Assembly (NCBI RefSeq): GCF_010015445.1 | Contig: NC_053127.1 | Location: 9,536,276 to 9,600,275, forward strand | Source: Perca fluviatilis | Lineage: Eukaryota > Chordata > Actinopteri > Perciformes > Percidae | DNA: 64,000 nt | Reading direction: 5' to 3' | In this document: piece after piece, positions 11,644 to 23,024 of the stretch | Position numbering within the stretch: the stretch's first letter is position 1 | Layout: the number at the start of each line of letters is the position of its first letter | The notes under the pieces: model-generated | The model's input: only the letters and a program-made list of their open reading frames with translations | What the model was told of the DNA's origin: nothing | The model's database searches: none | Translations under genes and position numbers: made by a program

Positions 11644-12350
11644 GTGCCCTTTCACACCTATCGTTTGGTCTTAGACTTTCCAGATCGAACCAAAACGACA
11701 GGTGTGAAACCTCCCTCAGACCAAACAGCTGCACCTTGGTCCGCCGAAAAGAGGTTGGTTCGGTCTGGATCAAATGTATCCATGGTCATGTTCATTTTTA
11801 GCGTGAAAGCCTTTTTTTTGGACTATTCTGACTTTCGGACCAATTACAGGAAGTTCTGGCAGGCCATCATCATGTTATAAGAGTAGCTTAGCTCCTTTAA
11901 GGAATAGCTCAGTGCGTAGCGAGTAGTGTGGTCGAGAGAGAGAGAGAGATGATGGATGCGCTGAAAGCAGGCAGCTGTTGGCGATCGGAGCAGAGGAGAA
12001 AATAGCAGTAAAGTTGTAAAGGGGTAGTAAAAAACAGTGAGGTTAACATTATGGTTTCTCTGAATAAATAAAAAACCCACGCGTCAAGAGCACAAATGAT
12101 AAAGTGTCTAGTTTTTAACTGCTTAAAAAGTGATAATAAGTTTAAAAAAAAAACGGACCAAACAATTGCAAAGATGGAGAGACTCAATTCACGTAGGTGA
12201 TGACAACAGAACATAGGTATGTCATGTATAGTTATTTGTGTGCTTGCATAATTGCAGTGTGAAACCAAAACTAACCGGATCAAATGTATAAAATGTAACA
12301 AAAACTAAAATATGAACCTTGGTTCGGAATTTCAGGTGTGAAAAGGGCCC
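11644..12350. mobile_element. TIR element, GGGCCCTTTTCACACC ends
   Basis: Left end GTGCCCTTTCACACCT and right end (reverse complement) GGGCCCTTTTCACACCT form a terminal inverted repeat. Subterminal parts are also complementary: AACCGGATCAAATGTAT at 12274-12290 matches GGATCAAATGTATCC at 11767-11781 as a direct repeat, and both carry TTGGTYCG blocks. No transposase remains. The target duplication is ambiguous, so the superfamily is left open. Confidence 0.65.
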
Positions 12351-13370
12351 AACTCTGATCAAGCCTCATATTAGCTTCAGCTGACCTTTGAGATACCACT
12401 TCACAGCCAGTATGGTGAGGGGGAATCATTACATTGAACCAACTGTTTAAACATACATGCTGCATGTGACAGTTGTACAAAGATAGACAAAACAATCCAA
12501 ACCTACCCTATGAAGTGTCAGTTGGTCGCTTTATTGACCGCATACAATTAGCTTCACTTGCAAGCACAAGTGTAGGAGCATCCCTTTTTTTTTCTATGTA
12601 GCTCTTTTGCTACATTAAACAGAAACAGATATTTGCATTTGCCAACCTGGATCGCTGCTCTGCTGTTTGCTGTCTGCTGTTTGCTGTCTGCGACTTGGTT
12701 CAGGGAATCCTCAGGCTAGGCTGCTGCTAGGGGAATGGCAAGGTACAACAAATTGTAAGTCCGTTTCAAACTTTCAGGGACCATGGGCTACCTCCCCCCA
12801 CATGAAATATCTTTCCATTTTGTATGAAAACTCTAACCCACCAGTATCACCTACTTAAAAGTAAGCTATAGTCAAGTAGTAGGCTATGTCATGTGGAAAA
12901 TTCATAAATATGGGTGTTGTTTTTCAGTAGTAGCCGTTCCTCACCAGGTGCCCTCTGTGGTCCCCTGCCCTGCACACCTGGGGCTCATTCCCTCATTAGC
13001 CCTGCTGCTGCCTGCCCCACCAGCTGCACCTCGTTAAACTGCTAAAGCTCCGATTAAACGGCTAGGGAAAGGGCCATGTTCTCCTTAACATCATTTGCTC
13101 TATCATCACAAGTTAGTGCTGCATTTGATGGATTGATATTGGAATTGAATTATATTAAAAGCACTGCTTTAACTTGACCTGCGCTAAACTAGAGCTAAGC
13201 TAACGGTCAAATGCCAAGTGACAGCACATCACTCAGTCTTCCGTTTAGTTACGGATGCAAATTTGATTCAAGTCTGTTATTCCCCAGACTCAAATCTCTA
13301 CCACATTTTAAAGTTGAGTTCCTAAAGTACTTCAGACGTTGTTACTCTTCAGCTTAGCTATACTTTAAAG

Positions 13371-13974
13371 CAGGGGTGTCAAACTCATTTTCACTAAGGG
13401 CCACACTGGAAAAAGAGAATCACACCAAGGGACAGACATGTAGAGTTTATTGACATGCTTTTGTTACTACATGTCACTTTTTTTTTTTATATATATATAT
13501 ATTTTGGTAGCTTTTTTTTCCTAATTTTTGTTGTTTTTGTACAGACTTTTGTGGCTTTCTCAGACATTGGTCACCTTTTTGTAAATTTGTTGCTTTTTCC
13601 GACATTTTTGTACGCTTTTGGTCGTATTTTTGTTGACAAAAGTCATCAAAAGAAGCCATAGAATTTAGCAAATCAAGCAAAACAATGACTTTTTTTTTTC
13701 TTTTTCCTTTTTGAAACAACAACCGGTTTCACAGCCTGAATATGAAAACTCTCTGCTTCTGGGGGAATTTCTGAGTCTCAGAGTTGGCAAATCTGCCATA
13801 TGTCTGCATTGAATGTCAGGTAATTGCAGTTTAAAAAAACACTTTCCTGTGTTTTTGGTTTGGCGCACAACTAGGAGGGCCAAAGTTTATTGTGAACCCA
13901 ATCTGATATACGGGCTGGTTCTAAATCTGCAACGGGCCGGATTTGGCCCTCAGGCCTTGAGCTTGACACATGTG
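13371..13974. mobile_element. hAT non-autonomous element with 8-bp TSD CTTTAAAG
   Basis: The ends CAGGGGTGTCAAACTCA and (right, reverse complement) CACATGTGTCAAGCTCA form a hAT-type inverted repeat. Identical 8-bp target duplications CTTTAAAG lie at 13363-13370 and 13975-13982, the diagnostic length for hAT. The 604-bp body is T-rich in the middle and ends in the GGGCCGGATTTGGCCC block typical of this fish family. No transposase reading frame is present. Confidence 0.88.
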
Positions 13975-15293
13975 CTTTAAAGTGATACTCTAAACTAAAA
14001 ATCTATCTTATGCGTCTCAACACCTTCTTGAAGGCTTGACGGGTGATTGCGTGTGAAGGTAGCTCCTTTTATTGAGGGGGTTGTAGTTAGCTTAATCCAC
14101 TTCAGCTACAATGGCCTCCAGTTTTCACAACCAAAAAAAAGCCCAAACAGTCATACAATGTTGTTGTTAAAGTATGTCTAAATATAGAATATTGTTTCCA
14201 CTTCAACCATCTCCACTCACAAGCAAGCATGTGTATTGGTTAGCATGAGAGCACCTAGCTTCTGCTCCTCCACTGGTAAGGGGAGCTGCTCTGCCATGAG
14301 GTGCAGTGAACAGTTTAAATTAGTTATTGTGTCCTTTTAGCAAACCGGTCAGGTTTCTGGCCACCTGACAAATGTAAAACCAATATTCAGTTCTCTTTTA
14401 CGTTTTGGTTTTCATCACCTCCTGAGAAGAAATATCTGGGTCTTTAGCTAAGTGCTTAGTTGCTTACCTTGTCTGTCCTCGGTTTGGTGCCCATGGCCAG
14501 ATGGGGTGCAGTGGGTTTATCAGAGCTTTTTTGCTGAAAAAAGCCTCCTGCTGCGGTGTGAAACGGGGTTGTAGGTTAATAAAAGACTTTTTTTTAAAAC
14601 GTTTTGGGTTAAAAAAATTCATCCAGACATTTTAAGACATACGAAAACACTATAGCTTAAATAACCTTAAATTAAGAGCGGCTACCTTAAATAATCATTT
14701 GTTACTGTGGTTTTTCCACAAAAGTTATTTTATTACCTTGTTATTTCAAAAGTTGCACATCAACGGTCTATCTAGTGAAAATACATTTATTTGCGACGTT
14801 TTAGCGCTAGAGCTTCATCAGGCAAATGGTTTGTGACAATGAGAAGCCATCTTAAATAGGGAGTGGCTGTAGGACAGCAACCAATCACATGTGCAATAGG
14901 ACATCATACATACCAAACATCAATTTACTATATGACAATCTTCAATATTAGACATGGAGCTAGTAAAGTAACACTCTGTGTAGTAACAATCCTAAACGTG
15001 CCCCAGAATTCTTACATTAAATGGGTAGATCCCTTTAAAATTAATGCTAAAAGCCCCAATGGCTAAACTGCATTCTCAAAAAGCTACATGCTATGGTGTT
15101 GACTGCTTATGATATTACTAACACCATATGGATATGTTAACAAAGTTAAAAACTTGATTTTCACTGGAGGGGGTCTTTATTATAAACTCAAATTTAATTT
15201 TAACATGGAAAATATTTCCCCCTTTAGCACATGAATTTGAAAGCAGCCTTTTAAAACATAGATGCACATCCATCATTCTGCATGGTGAAGGTC

Positions 15294-15505
15294 AAAAATC
15301 CAAGTGAAGTGTGGCCGGGTTAGCTCAGTTGGTAGAGCAGGCGCACATAAAAAGAGGTGTATACCTCGACGCAGAAGGTCCAGGGTTTGAGTCAGACCTG
15401 TGACGATTTCCAGCATGTCTCCCCCCTCTCTCTCTCTCCCCCTTTCATATCTAGTTGTTCTTTCCATTAAAGGCTGAAATGCCCAATAAAAAATCTAAGT
15501 GAAGT
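15294..15505 (+). mobile_element. tRNA-derived SINE with 17-bp target site duplication
   Basis: The body 15311-15488 begins GTGGCCGGGTTAGCTCAGTT, an intact A-box region of a tRNA gene. It has a B-box-like GGTTTGAGTC at 15384-15393, a pyrimidine-rich (CTCTCT) section at 15420-15443 and an AATAAAA tail. Flanking 17-bp direct repeats AAAAATCCAAGTGAAGT (15294-15310) and the same with one T for C (15489-15505) show target-primed retrotransposition. I remember this SINE as abundant in percomorph fish. The short duplicate divergence suggests a fairly recent insertion. Confidence 0.88.
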
Positions 15506-16560
15506 AAAAATATGCAAAAAACAATTTTGAGTGAAAGGGGAACTAAACTATAAACTAAACTATAACTTCAACGTTAAACTATAAAATCTTAAATTATATT
15601 AATTATATTATATTCTTTGAAATTGTTTAAACCAGGCAGATTTTTTCTTTCTGTCTTGTACATGGGACCTTCTACTGATAAATTTTCGTGACTCCATTCA
15701 GTCTGGGGTACAAAACTGAGCCAGAGCCTTGACGAAATCAGTCTCATCACATGGGCTTGAAGGAATATTTAAATCCACAGCCTAATTAGCACACGTCCTC
15801 TGAAAATAGGGCATCCTCTGCAGTGTGATATCAATATCTCCTTGAACTGTTTATCTCTACTTTAAAAATCCCCCAAATGAAACCAGCTGCAAATTCTTCA
15901 TATCATTATTTGCATTAAGTATGTTAACATCAAAGATGACGCCAGGAAGCAATCATTTAAACTGTTAACACATACAGTATTAAATATAATAGGACAGTAT
16001 ATGTTGGGCAGGAGGTTGGCTGGCTCAGGTACAGTATGTCATTCCCAAACTCATGATACTGTGTCATTGAATTGACAGATAGTGCTGCAGTGAAGCAAGC
16101 TAACTAAATTTGATACTTAAAGTGATGGTTCGGAGTAATTTCACCCTAGGTTCCTTTGCACTATGACCTCGAGCCAAACAACCCCCAGAAGCTTTTTTCA
16201 CCTGGGTCGAACATTGGGAGAGTTAGCGTAGAGTAGCGTTATCAGCTGAATAGCTTAGCGCAGGGGCTAATGGACCCACGTTTGTATCTCGTAAATGATC
16301 CCACTAATAATGCCCGAAATGATACCAAACGTCTACACTAGTACAAATAGGTTATGTACTCATAAAACGATGGATTGGAAAGTTTGTAAGTACACCAGAA
16401 GTTTATGTAAATAACACTTGCCTGCTGGCTTCTGCTCTCTGCTGCTGTGTTTTTTTTTAAGTAAGTTCTGTAGTATAACTAGCAGGAGACAAGTAATAAT
16501 TGAGGTAAGTTTGGAGACGTTACCTTATTTAATCATTAAATTAATAAATATTTGGGTGAA

Positions 16561-16810
16561 GCTATTTGCACCCCTGGTACAATTAGCAGTGTATGCTATT
16601 TGCACCCCTGGTACAATTAGCAGTATGCTATTTGTACCCTGGTGCAATTAGAAGTGTATGCTATTTGCACCCCTGGTACAATTAGCAGTATGCTTGTACC
16701 CTGGTGCAATTAGAAGTGTATGCTATTTGCACCCCTGGTACAATTAGAAGTGTATGCTATTTGCACCCCTGGTACAAATATCAATGTATGCTATTTGCAC
16801 CCCTGTGCAT
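16561..16810. repeat. 30-34 bp tandem array inside the TTAA element
   Basis: Seven full units and one partial unit begin GCTATTTGCACCCCTGGTAC or a variant with TGTACCCTGGTGC, ending in GTAT. Unit lengths by eye are 34, 32, 33, 32, 30, 34 and 34. The reverse complement of the unit core occurs once in the opposite arm near 17471-17490 (GTACCGGGGGTGCAAATAG), so the array seems to have grown from subterminal element sequence. The shorter copy at 45116-45954 lacks it. Confidence 0.85.
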
Positions 16811-17079
16811 TTACAGTACCTTGGCATATATTTACACACAGTTATCCATACTACTCATGTATTACACCTTTTTGGAATATTATCGCCCTGACATTCTTAC
16901 CCTCACCATAACCATCCCACTCCTCTTGCCTAAACCTAACCAACCCAACCAGAGCAGGCATATTCATGAGTCTTCCCCTACCACCCTGCAAAAAAAACAA
17001 AAAAAAATACGCGTTCGCGGGTCCTGACTTGCGCAATTGCATGCAAATTATCCAATCCAAATTTAAAAAAATAAGACCA

Positions 17080-17145
17080 CCACACAGGGGAATCGAACTC
17101 CAAACACCCATACCAGAGGAAAGTGCACTAACCACTCACCTAGCA
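17080..17145 (-). repeat. tRNA-like (SINE-head) block inside the TTAA element
   Basis: On the minus strand GAGTTCGATTCC (17100-17089) matches the tRNA B-box and TAGGTGAGTGG near 17143-17133 resembles an A-box at the right distance. Sequence next to it (minus GGTTGGGTTGGTTAGGTTTAGG region, about 16950-16925) resembles blocks in the tRNA-module elements at 10.6, 46.6 and 50 kb. It does not fold into an obvious intact tRNA, so I call it a SINE-derived relic. Confidence 0.5.
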
Positions 17146-18007
17146 GTTCTTTCAGGAAGTTGAACAACTTTTTACCACTTGGTTTCTTCAAGCCTCGGTT
17201 GCTAGGTAACCATACTGTATACAAAAAAATAGGTACTAACTAACAAACTAACGGTTGTATGCTTTCACTGAAGACAGAAAGCGCAACTGTAGTATCCATT
17301 TTCCGCTAGAAATTCAATTGTTATAAACTTTAGAGACAAAACTTCCCTAATATGCCAGTTTCTGCGGTCATGGAAGATGAACGTCCGCCATGATTTCGGT
17401 GCACGCGAGCAACGTTTTTTTGTTGTTACGTCACAGGGTGTAAATAGCTCAGCTGTGTGGCCGAGGCTATTCGTACCGGGGGTGCAAATAGACACTCCGT
17501 AAATATTTTTGTTGTATCTCTTTTCGGTGTAGTAATTTGTAGACGGCCCTAAGCACTCGTCTAACTGCATGTAGCAGCAGCAGCAGTAGCAGCAGCAACA
17601 GAGAGCAGGCAAGTGTTCATAAACTTCTGGTGTACTTACAAACTTTCCAATCCATCGTTTTATGAGTACATAACCTATTTGTACTAGTGTAGACGTTTGG
17701 TATCATTTCGGGCATTATTAGTGGGGTCATTTACGAGATACAAATGTGGGTCCATTAGCCTCTGCGCTAAGCTATTCAGCTGATAACACTACTCTACGCT
17801 AACGCTCCCAATGTTAGACCCAGGTGAAAAAAGCTTCTGGGGGGGTGTTTGGCTCGAGGTCATGGTGCAAAGGACCCTAGGGTGAAATTACTCCGAACCA
17901 TCACTTTAAACATGAGTTTTAGATTCTGAACAGGAAGGAATGGCATTATAAAGGTCTAAACTGGCAGACATTTGTCCATTGTCCAGGTAGGAGCCAAACC
18001 TAATGTG

Positions 18008-18942
18008 TTTTACACGCCAACTTATTGGGACTTTAGCTTATTCACCGTATCCCCCAGAGTTAGATAAGTCCATACATACCCTTCTCATCTCCGTGCGTGT
18101 CGTAACTCTGTCTGACGCACCCACCGCTAGCCTAGCTTAGCACAGATCCTGGAGGTAAGCGGCTCCATCTAGCCTACTGCTCCGCATAAGTGACAAAATA
18201 ACGCCAACATGTTCCTATTTACATGTTGTGATTTGTAGAGTCACATCGTGTACAAAAAACAAGGTCACATGAGACACAGCCATCTTCTAACCGTATACAT
18301 ACTGGGAACTATATTCTCAGAAGGCGAAGCACTGCTACTTGGGCGGAGTGATTATTACTCCAACTCTGAGCGAACTCCAGGCAAACTCTCTGCTCCTCAC
18401 CAAGGGGCTTCTCACCTGCAATTTCCACCAACTGCGGAAGGGCTGCGGAACGGCTCCGCTGCATGTCGGCTCCGTGCTCCACCGTCCTTCAGTACCCACC
18501 AGGTGCGGATTTGTTGTGGAACGGCTGCGGTCATGACCGACAGCTGAAGTCACGAGGACCCACGAGATCTCGCGAATTCACGTATGATCGCGCAATATAA
18601 CAGGATGTAGTTTCTATGAACAGAACCACAAACTTGACTTCAGGCCTGTCTCTGCCGGATGTTTTATTTTGTTTCTGTGCTCAACTTCCTGTCCCGCACA
18701 ATCTGCCCTGTGCTGAATTGCTGCGGAGCTCTCCGGCATCCGTCAAAAATAGAAGATCTGCGTATCTGCTCCGGACAGAGTCGGAACGCAGCCGTTCCAC
18801 AGTCAGTGAAAATACACACATTGACGTTAATGGACTCCGCAGCCGTTCCTGCAGTTGGTGGAAATTGGGGGTGAGGTGCTGCGAGCAAAATCACACCGCC
18901 CAAGTAGCAGAAGTAGCAGTGCTCCACCTTCTGAGAATTACC
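18008..18942. mobile_element. Foldback repeat, copy lacking its right arm
   Basis: The left part (18008-18360) reads ACACGCCAACTTATTGGGAC onward and matches, in inverse orientation, the right arm of the copy at 33199-33626. The central part, from TTACTCCAACTCTGAGCG, and the start of the right arm (CCGCCCAAGTAGCAGAAG at 18898-18915) match that copy in direct orientation. The full element must therefore have two long inverted arms; this copy stops shortly into the right arm. It is interrupted by the element at 18412-18875. Open frames here are by-products of the repeat. Confidence 0.65.
18412..18875. mobile_element. TIR element nested in the foldback repeat
   Basis: Ends TCACCTGCAATTTCCACCAA and, as reverse complement of the right end, TCACCCCCAATTTCCACCAA form the inverted repeat; subterminal GCTGCGGAACGGCT-type blocks recur on both sides. 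The related copy at 33199-33626 has an uninterrupted junction (GGGCTTCAGGTGCTGCGAG near 33251), which serves as the empty site. No clear target duplication is seen. GC content is higher than its surroundings. Confidence 0.65.
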
Positions 18943-19418
18943 TTTACTGAACAGCTTCGGAGTCATTGGAATGGTTATATTACTTTTTTTCGAGTTGAAT
19001 GGTGGTCGTCTCGCTCCCCCCTCGCGCTTGTGAGCGGAAAAACCACACTTGCAACTATTGGCCGGCGAGCCGCCTCAGCGTCAGGAAGTAGGGCGTGTCA
19101 GGTCTCGCGATGTAACGAATTGCTTCACGGCACTGCACACATACACCCATTCAGGAACCGGCTAACAAGGTAGCGATGGAGTTTTTCACACTATCGCCAA
19201 AGCTGAGCCGGCAAAAAAGAAGCAGAAAGCTAGGAAAGCATTGTTGGAGGAACAGAGAAAGAGGAAATGGCAGACTGACCGAGCGAAGAGTCAGACACAG
19301 GTAAACACAGGAGCTGCCAAATATGTATTCCGAAGCTGTAGGGGGAGCTCTATAGAGAAACCTGCCAGCAAAAAGGGAGAAAACAGCGAAGAAATGGCCA
19401 AAACTGCATAGTGCCCCT
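18943..19418. mobile_element. Interspersed repeat ending at TTAA
   Basis: Sequence running from the truncated foldback arm to CATAGTGCCCC followed by TTAA (19419-19422). I remember the terminal part, with AAACTGCATAGTGCCCC next to TTAA, as a dispersed fish repeat. The left terminus is unclear, probably truncated. Frames crossing it (for example the 185-codon frame 18616-19173) match no family I know. Confidence 0.4.
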
Positions 19419-19429
19419 TTAAAAAGGTT

Positions 19430-21140
19430 CACATTGCACACAAATATTGTTTTTCATTGCCACTTGGAATAAGGCCCTTGGAACTTTTATGGTGAAAAAT
19501 CCAGCCAAATGTACACATTTCACCTGTGAGTCCTTGCACTGCTCCACACTTCACAGAAGTCACTCTCTCAACACCAATTAGCCTAATGAGTGTCAAGCAC
19601 TCATTCAAAGTGATGCACAGGTAGAGCAGTGTTCCATACCTGGACTTTTTTTTTTCCCTGTGTACTTGAATCACTGCCCAACTGTTTAAAAAAAAAACAG
19701 CATCTGAACCAGGAACTAAAGATAAACCAATGAGAAATTTGGTTTTCCTCCATTTCTTACAACTCATTGTAAAGTTCCTGTTCTTGGCCTTTTTTCTAAC
19801 ATCCTCTATGTTGGCAAACTCATGTGATACAGACCTTTTATTTGAAGTTTTTTTTTATTTAAGTGTATTGGTTGGTGGTTGATGTATTAATTTAGGTAAA
19901 TTGGCTCGGTTGTGCATAAGCACAGCAATATAGAGTGTCTTGAATTTTGATTGCACACAATTGTTTGAATACTGTGCAACAGAACATGCTTAAAGTTAAA
20001 TTATCTCTGAGAAAGTGCAATCCGAATACCACATGATCTTTTTTACACTTGTCATCAATGTAATCATTTAAAAACCTAGGTGGGTAATTTGGCTAAAGGA
20101 TGCTAACAGCCAGGTCCTGAGAAGGTAGGATCTTATTAAAGGCTAAGTCAGAGAAAAATGAAATTCCTCTTACTTTAATCTGAATATTTGGACCCAAAGT
20201 AAAATGATTTGCCTTTAGAACAAATGCATTTTTGGGGCGCTTGCAAAGTGTACTAATGCTCTACTACTCAACACAGCCGTGTTGAAGTGGAAAACAAATG
20301 TTTGGTTTGCTCATTTTGGAGAACGTCTAAACACAAGGTGAGTCGGAAAAATAAACTGCAATTAAAACCAGGATGACACTTTATAAATGACTATATAAAT
20401 CAGTGTGTATCACTGTGACAGATACGGCTCTAACAAAGATTTCTCTTGGTTTTGGTGCATAGATAGAAGGGAAGACTTGGAGACCTAAAAAGCTGCAGCA
20501 GAATCAGGTCATCTAAGGGATTTAGCACCAGTTCTCAGAGGCGCTCAGTGAGACATTTGGTGGCTGTGCTTGGCTGAGGAGTCAATGGTGCAAAGCTTCC
20601 ATCTGTGGGATTATGGCCTGAATGATAAACTAATTGTAGCAATATTTAGTAGTGGTCTGGCACACAGCTCTGTACGTTTATTCCTCATTATGCGTCATTT
20701 TAACAGGTTGTGACACTCTCTCACACACATGCACACATGCTGAATAGGTGTGGATGGGCCGAGTTTCTTTGCCAGGGATGATGGAGGAGACTGAGACCTT
20801 GTTCACACTAAGCAGGTTGGATGTGATAACGCATGTTCTCCTCTCTGTTGTGTCCTTCAATCTGCACCAAAAAGATAAATAGAGCGTTTTATTTTTACAC
20901 ATCTTATAATTAAGTTGATTGATTTATCAGAAATCTTACAATATATATATAAAAAAAATGTTTTTACTTTTTAGGCTGGGTGGTTGTATACAAGCCATTT
21001 TATAAAGCTCACCAGGAGATTTTTATTGTACAGTAGGCCAATGCAGATAAAAAACTGACTTTCCCAGCATTCCTAACATTCATACGGATGCGTCATATAT
21101 TCTAAAGTGCCGTGTCAACTACATTAACCATAACGGCAGG
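19430..21140. other. No recognisable feature
   Basis: AT-rich single-copy-looking DNA with T8-T10 runs and no open frame above about 112 codons, and none with a known motif. The same applies to 22002-23010 and 26660-27540. Confidence 0.5.
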
Positions 21141-21146
21141 CATTAA

Positions 21147-21997
21147 AGGTCCCATGGCATGAAAATTTCACTTTATGAGTTTTTTAACATTAATATGAGT
21201 TCCCCCAGCCTGCCTATGGTCCCCCAGTGGCTAGAAATGTGTAAACCGAGCCCTGGGTATCCTACTCTGCCTTTGAGAAAATGAAAGCTCAGATGGGCCG
21301 ATCTGGAATCTTCTCCTTATGAGGTCATAAGGGGCAAGGTTACCTCCCCTTTCTCTGCTTTGCCTGCCCAGAGAATTTGGCCCACCCATGAGAAAGAGAC
21401 ATCATGGCTTTCAAACAAGCAACCCCCCCCCCCCTCTCTCCTCCTCAATAGTATTTAAAGCTACAGACACAGAAATGGAACGTCCTGAGGAAAGCTCATT
21501 GTGGGACTGGCTCTAGTGGCTGTAATTCTGCACCAAGGCTGAATTTCAGGAAACAGACTTCAGATACAGTATTAGGGGACCACTAAGGTCTATATAAAAG
21601 AGACATCAGATACAGTATTAGGGGACCACTAAGGTCTATATAAAAGAGACTTCAGATACAGTATTAGGGGACCACTAAGGTCTATATAAAAGAGACTTCA
21701 GATACAGTATTAGGGGACCACTAAGGTCTATATAAAAGAGACATCAGATACAGTATTAGGGGACCACTAAGGTCTATATAAAAGAGACTTCAGATACAGT
21801 ATTAGGGGACCACTAAGGTCTATATAAAAGAGACTTCAGATACAGTATTAGGGGACCACTAAGGTCTATATAAAAGAGACTTCAGATACAGTATTAGGGG
21901 ACCACTAAGGTCTATATAAAAGAGACTTCAGATACAGTATTAGGGGACCACTAAGGTCTATATAAAAGCATCCAAAGAGCACCATGTCATGGGACCT
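21147..21997. mobile_element. TTAA-target MITE (AGGTCCCATG ends) with expanded minisatellite
   Basis: Both ends read AGGTCCCATG(G/A)CATG in opposite orientation and are flanked by TTAA (21143-21146, 21998-22001). The body is collinear with the 420-bp copy at 61769-62188 apart from a 46-bp unit, single there and present nine times here. A C12 tract lies at about 21423-21436. Non-autonomous; superfamily piggyBac or Kolobok from the TTAA target. Confidence 0.87.
21556..21969. repeat. 46-bp minisatellite, nine units
   Basis: Nine contiguous 46-bp units fill 414 bp almost without divergence. Each reads TTCAGATACAGTATTAGGGG, then ACCACTAAGG, TCTATATAAAAGAGAC. The second and fifth units have ATCAG in place of TTCAG, three units apart, so a three-unit block was probably duplicated. 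The single-unit state in the sister element at 61769-62188 shows the expansion happened after insertion or in this lineage only. Confidence 0.95.
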
Positions 21998-23024
21998 TTA
22001 ACACAGATGTGATAAAACTAATTATGTTCTGTTGTCATAAAAATATGAAATGCAACAATTCAAACTAATTGTATGTTATTTTGTGTCACTACTACTGCAC
22101 TGGTGTGATATATCAATAATGGAATAAAAAACACTATGGTGTTAGAACTGTAATGCTAGCAGCAAGAGAACACTGTATCATTGATTGACGCAGAAAAAAA
22201 GAGGCTAATCCACAGGAGGTGAGAGGAAAGCTTTTTCTTCAAGCAGCCTGATTCGGTTTGAGGTGATTAATACATGCGAAAAATAAGATGGATTAAGAGA
22301 GCTGTCAAGCTAAAAAAAACAGGTAAGCCTCAGACAGAGACAAGAACAAATCAAAGTCTTAAATGCTTTAAACTGCTACACTGCAGTGGGGCAGAAGGAC
22401 CTCATTTACATAGTACATGAATTAACTCTGGGCCACTAGTTTTAGTGATTCAAGTATAGTGTGCTTACTAAGCAGAAAATTACAGTAAAAAGGCGTCTGA
22501 CAGATGCCCCCCCCCCTGGTGTTTATAGGGAGAAGATGAAGCTTAAATAGGATGGAAGGCTCAGATGAAGAAGTGGGATGTTTGCTCCTCTTTATACCAC
22601 ACTTGAATGACTAGTCAATATGTGTGAGGCGCATTATTGACTTGTTTGCTATTGTTTAAACTTTAAAGTGCCTGCTGAAAGAAATAAGTGATCATGTGTA
22701 TCAGGTTGGTCGTCATCACAAAACAAGCACTCAAAGATATTGTTCTGACACATTAAGTCTTGTTTACTCGGAAGGGGCTCATTTCCCAAGAATGATGGCC
22801 TCGTGTGAAGAGATCCATCACTATATGCATGGGTATAGTTCACCTTTACAGGAAGACACACAGATTACTAGTGTGTGCAACACCGGAAAGTGTCGAGAGG
22901 TTGTCATTGTGATTCCTAGTGCACATGTGTGTAACTCATCCATGTCACCCAACGTGGTACATACATACTGCGTGTGCATCCACTGTCCGCACACTTGTGT
23001 CCTCATCCACGTCCATTTTGTAGT

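Larger units (their letters stand above)
12351..16110. other. Non-repeat intergenic stretches between 12.4 and 16.1 kb
   Basis: Outside the hAT element and the SINE this part is AT-rich and without gene signals. At 12662-12690 a short TGCTGTYTGC repetition occurs. Near 14784-14822 a TTTGCGACGTTTTAGCGCTA block followed by CTTCATCAGG looks like a small transposon relic. Confidence 0.5.
16121..17905. mobile_element. TTAA-target DNA element with long inverted repeats, copy 1
   Basis: Both ends read AGTGATGGTTCGGAGTAAT in opposite orientation and are flanked by TTAA (16117-16120 and 17906-17909), so TTAA was duplicated at insertion. The inverted homology continues for roughly 350 bp, to about 16510 on the left and 17520 on the right, giving a foldback structure. 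TTAA duplications are known for piggyBac and Kolobok superfamilies; the AGTG terminus fits Kolobok better, but no transposase is present to decide. The interior carries a tandem array (16561-16810) and a tRNA-like block (17080-17145). The closely related shorter copy is 45116-45954. Confidence 0.85.

Noticed and set aside
15311..15400. Functional tRNA gene
   Set aside because: The A-box region is well kept, but the anticodon arm and acceptor stem do not pair properly and SINE body, tail and target duplications follow.
16704..17027. 107-codon open frame with repeated CTPGT residues
   Set aside because: It is simply the translation of the 30-34 bp tandem array.
18616..19173. 185-codon plus-strand open frame, the longest in the window
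   Set aside because: It runs across the junction of three repeats (foldback, nested TIR element, TTAA-ended repeat), is Ser/Arg-rich from GC-rich repeat sequence, and shows no domain or splice logic.
21556..21969. CRISPR-like array
   Set aside because: The units are directly contiguous without unique spacers, and the host is a vertebrate; this is a minisatellite in a MITE.
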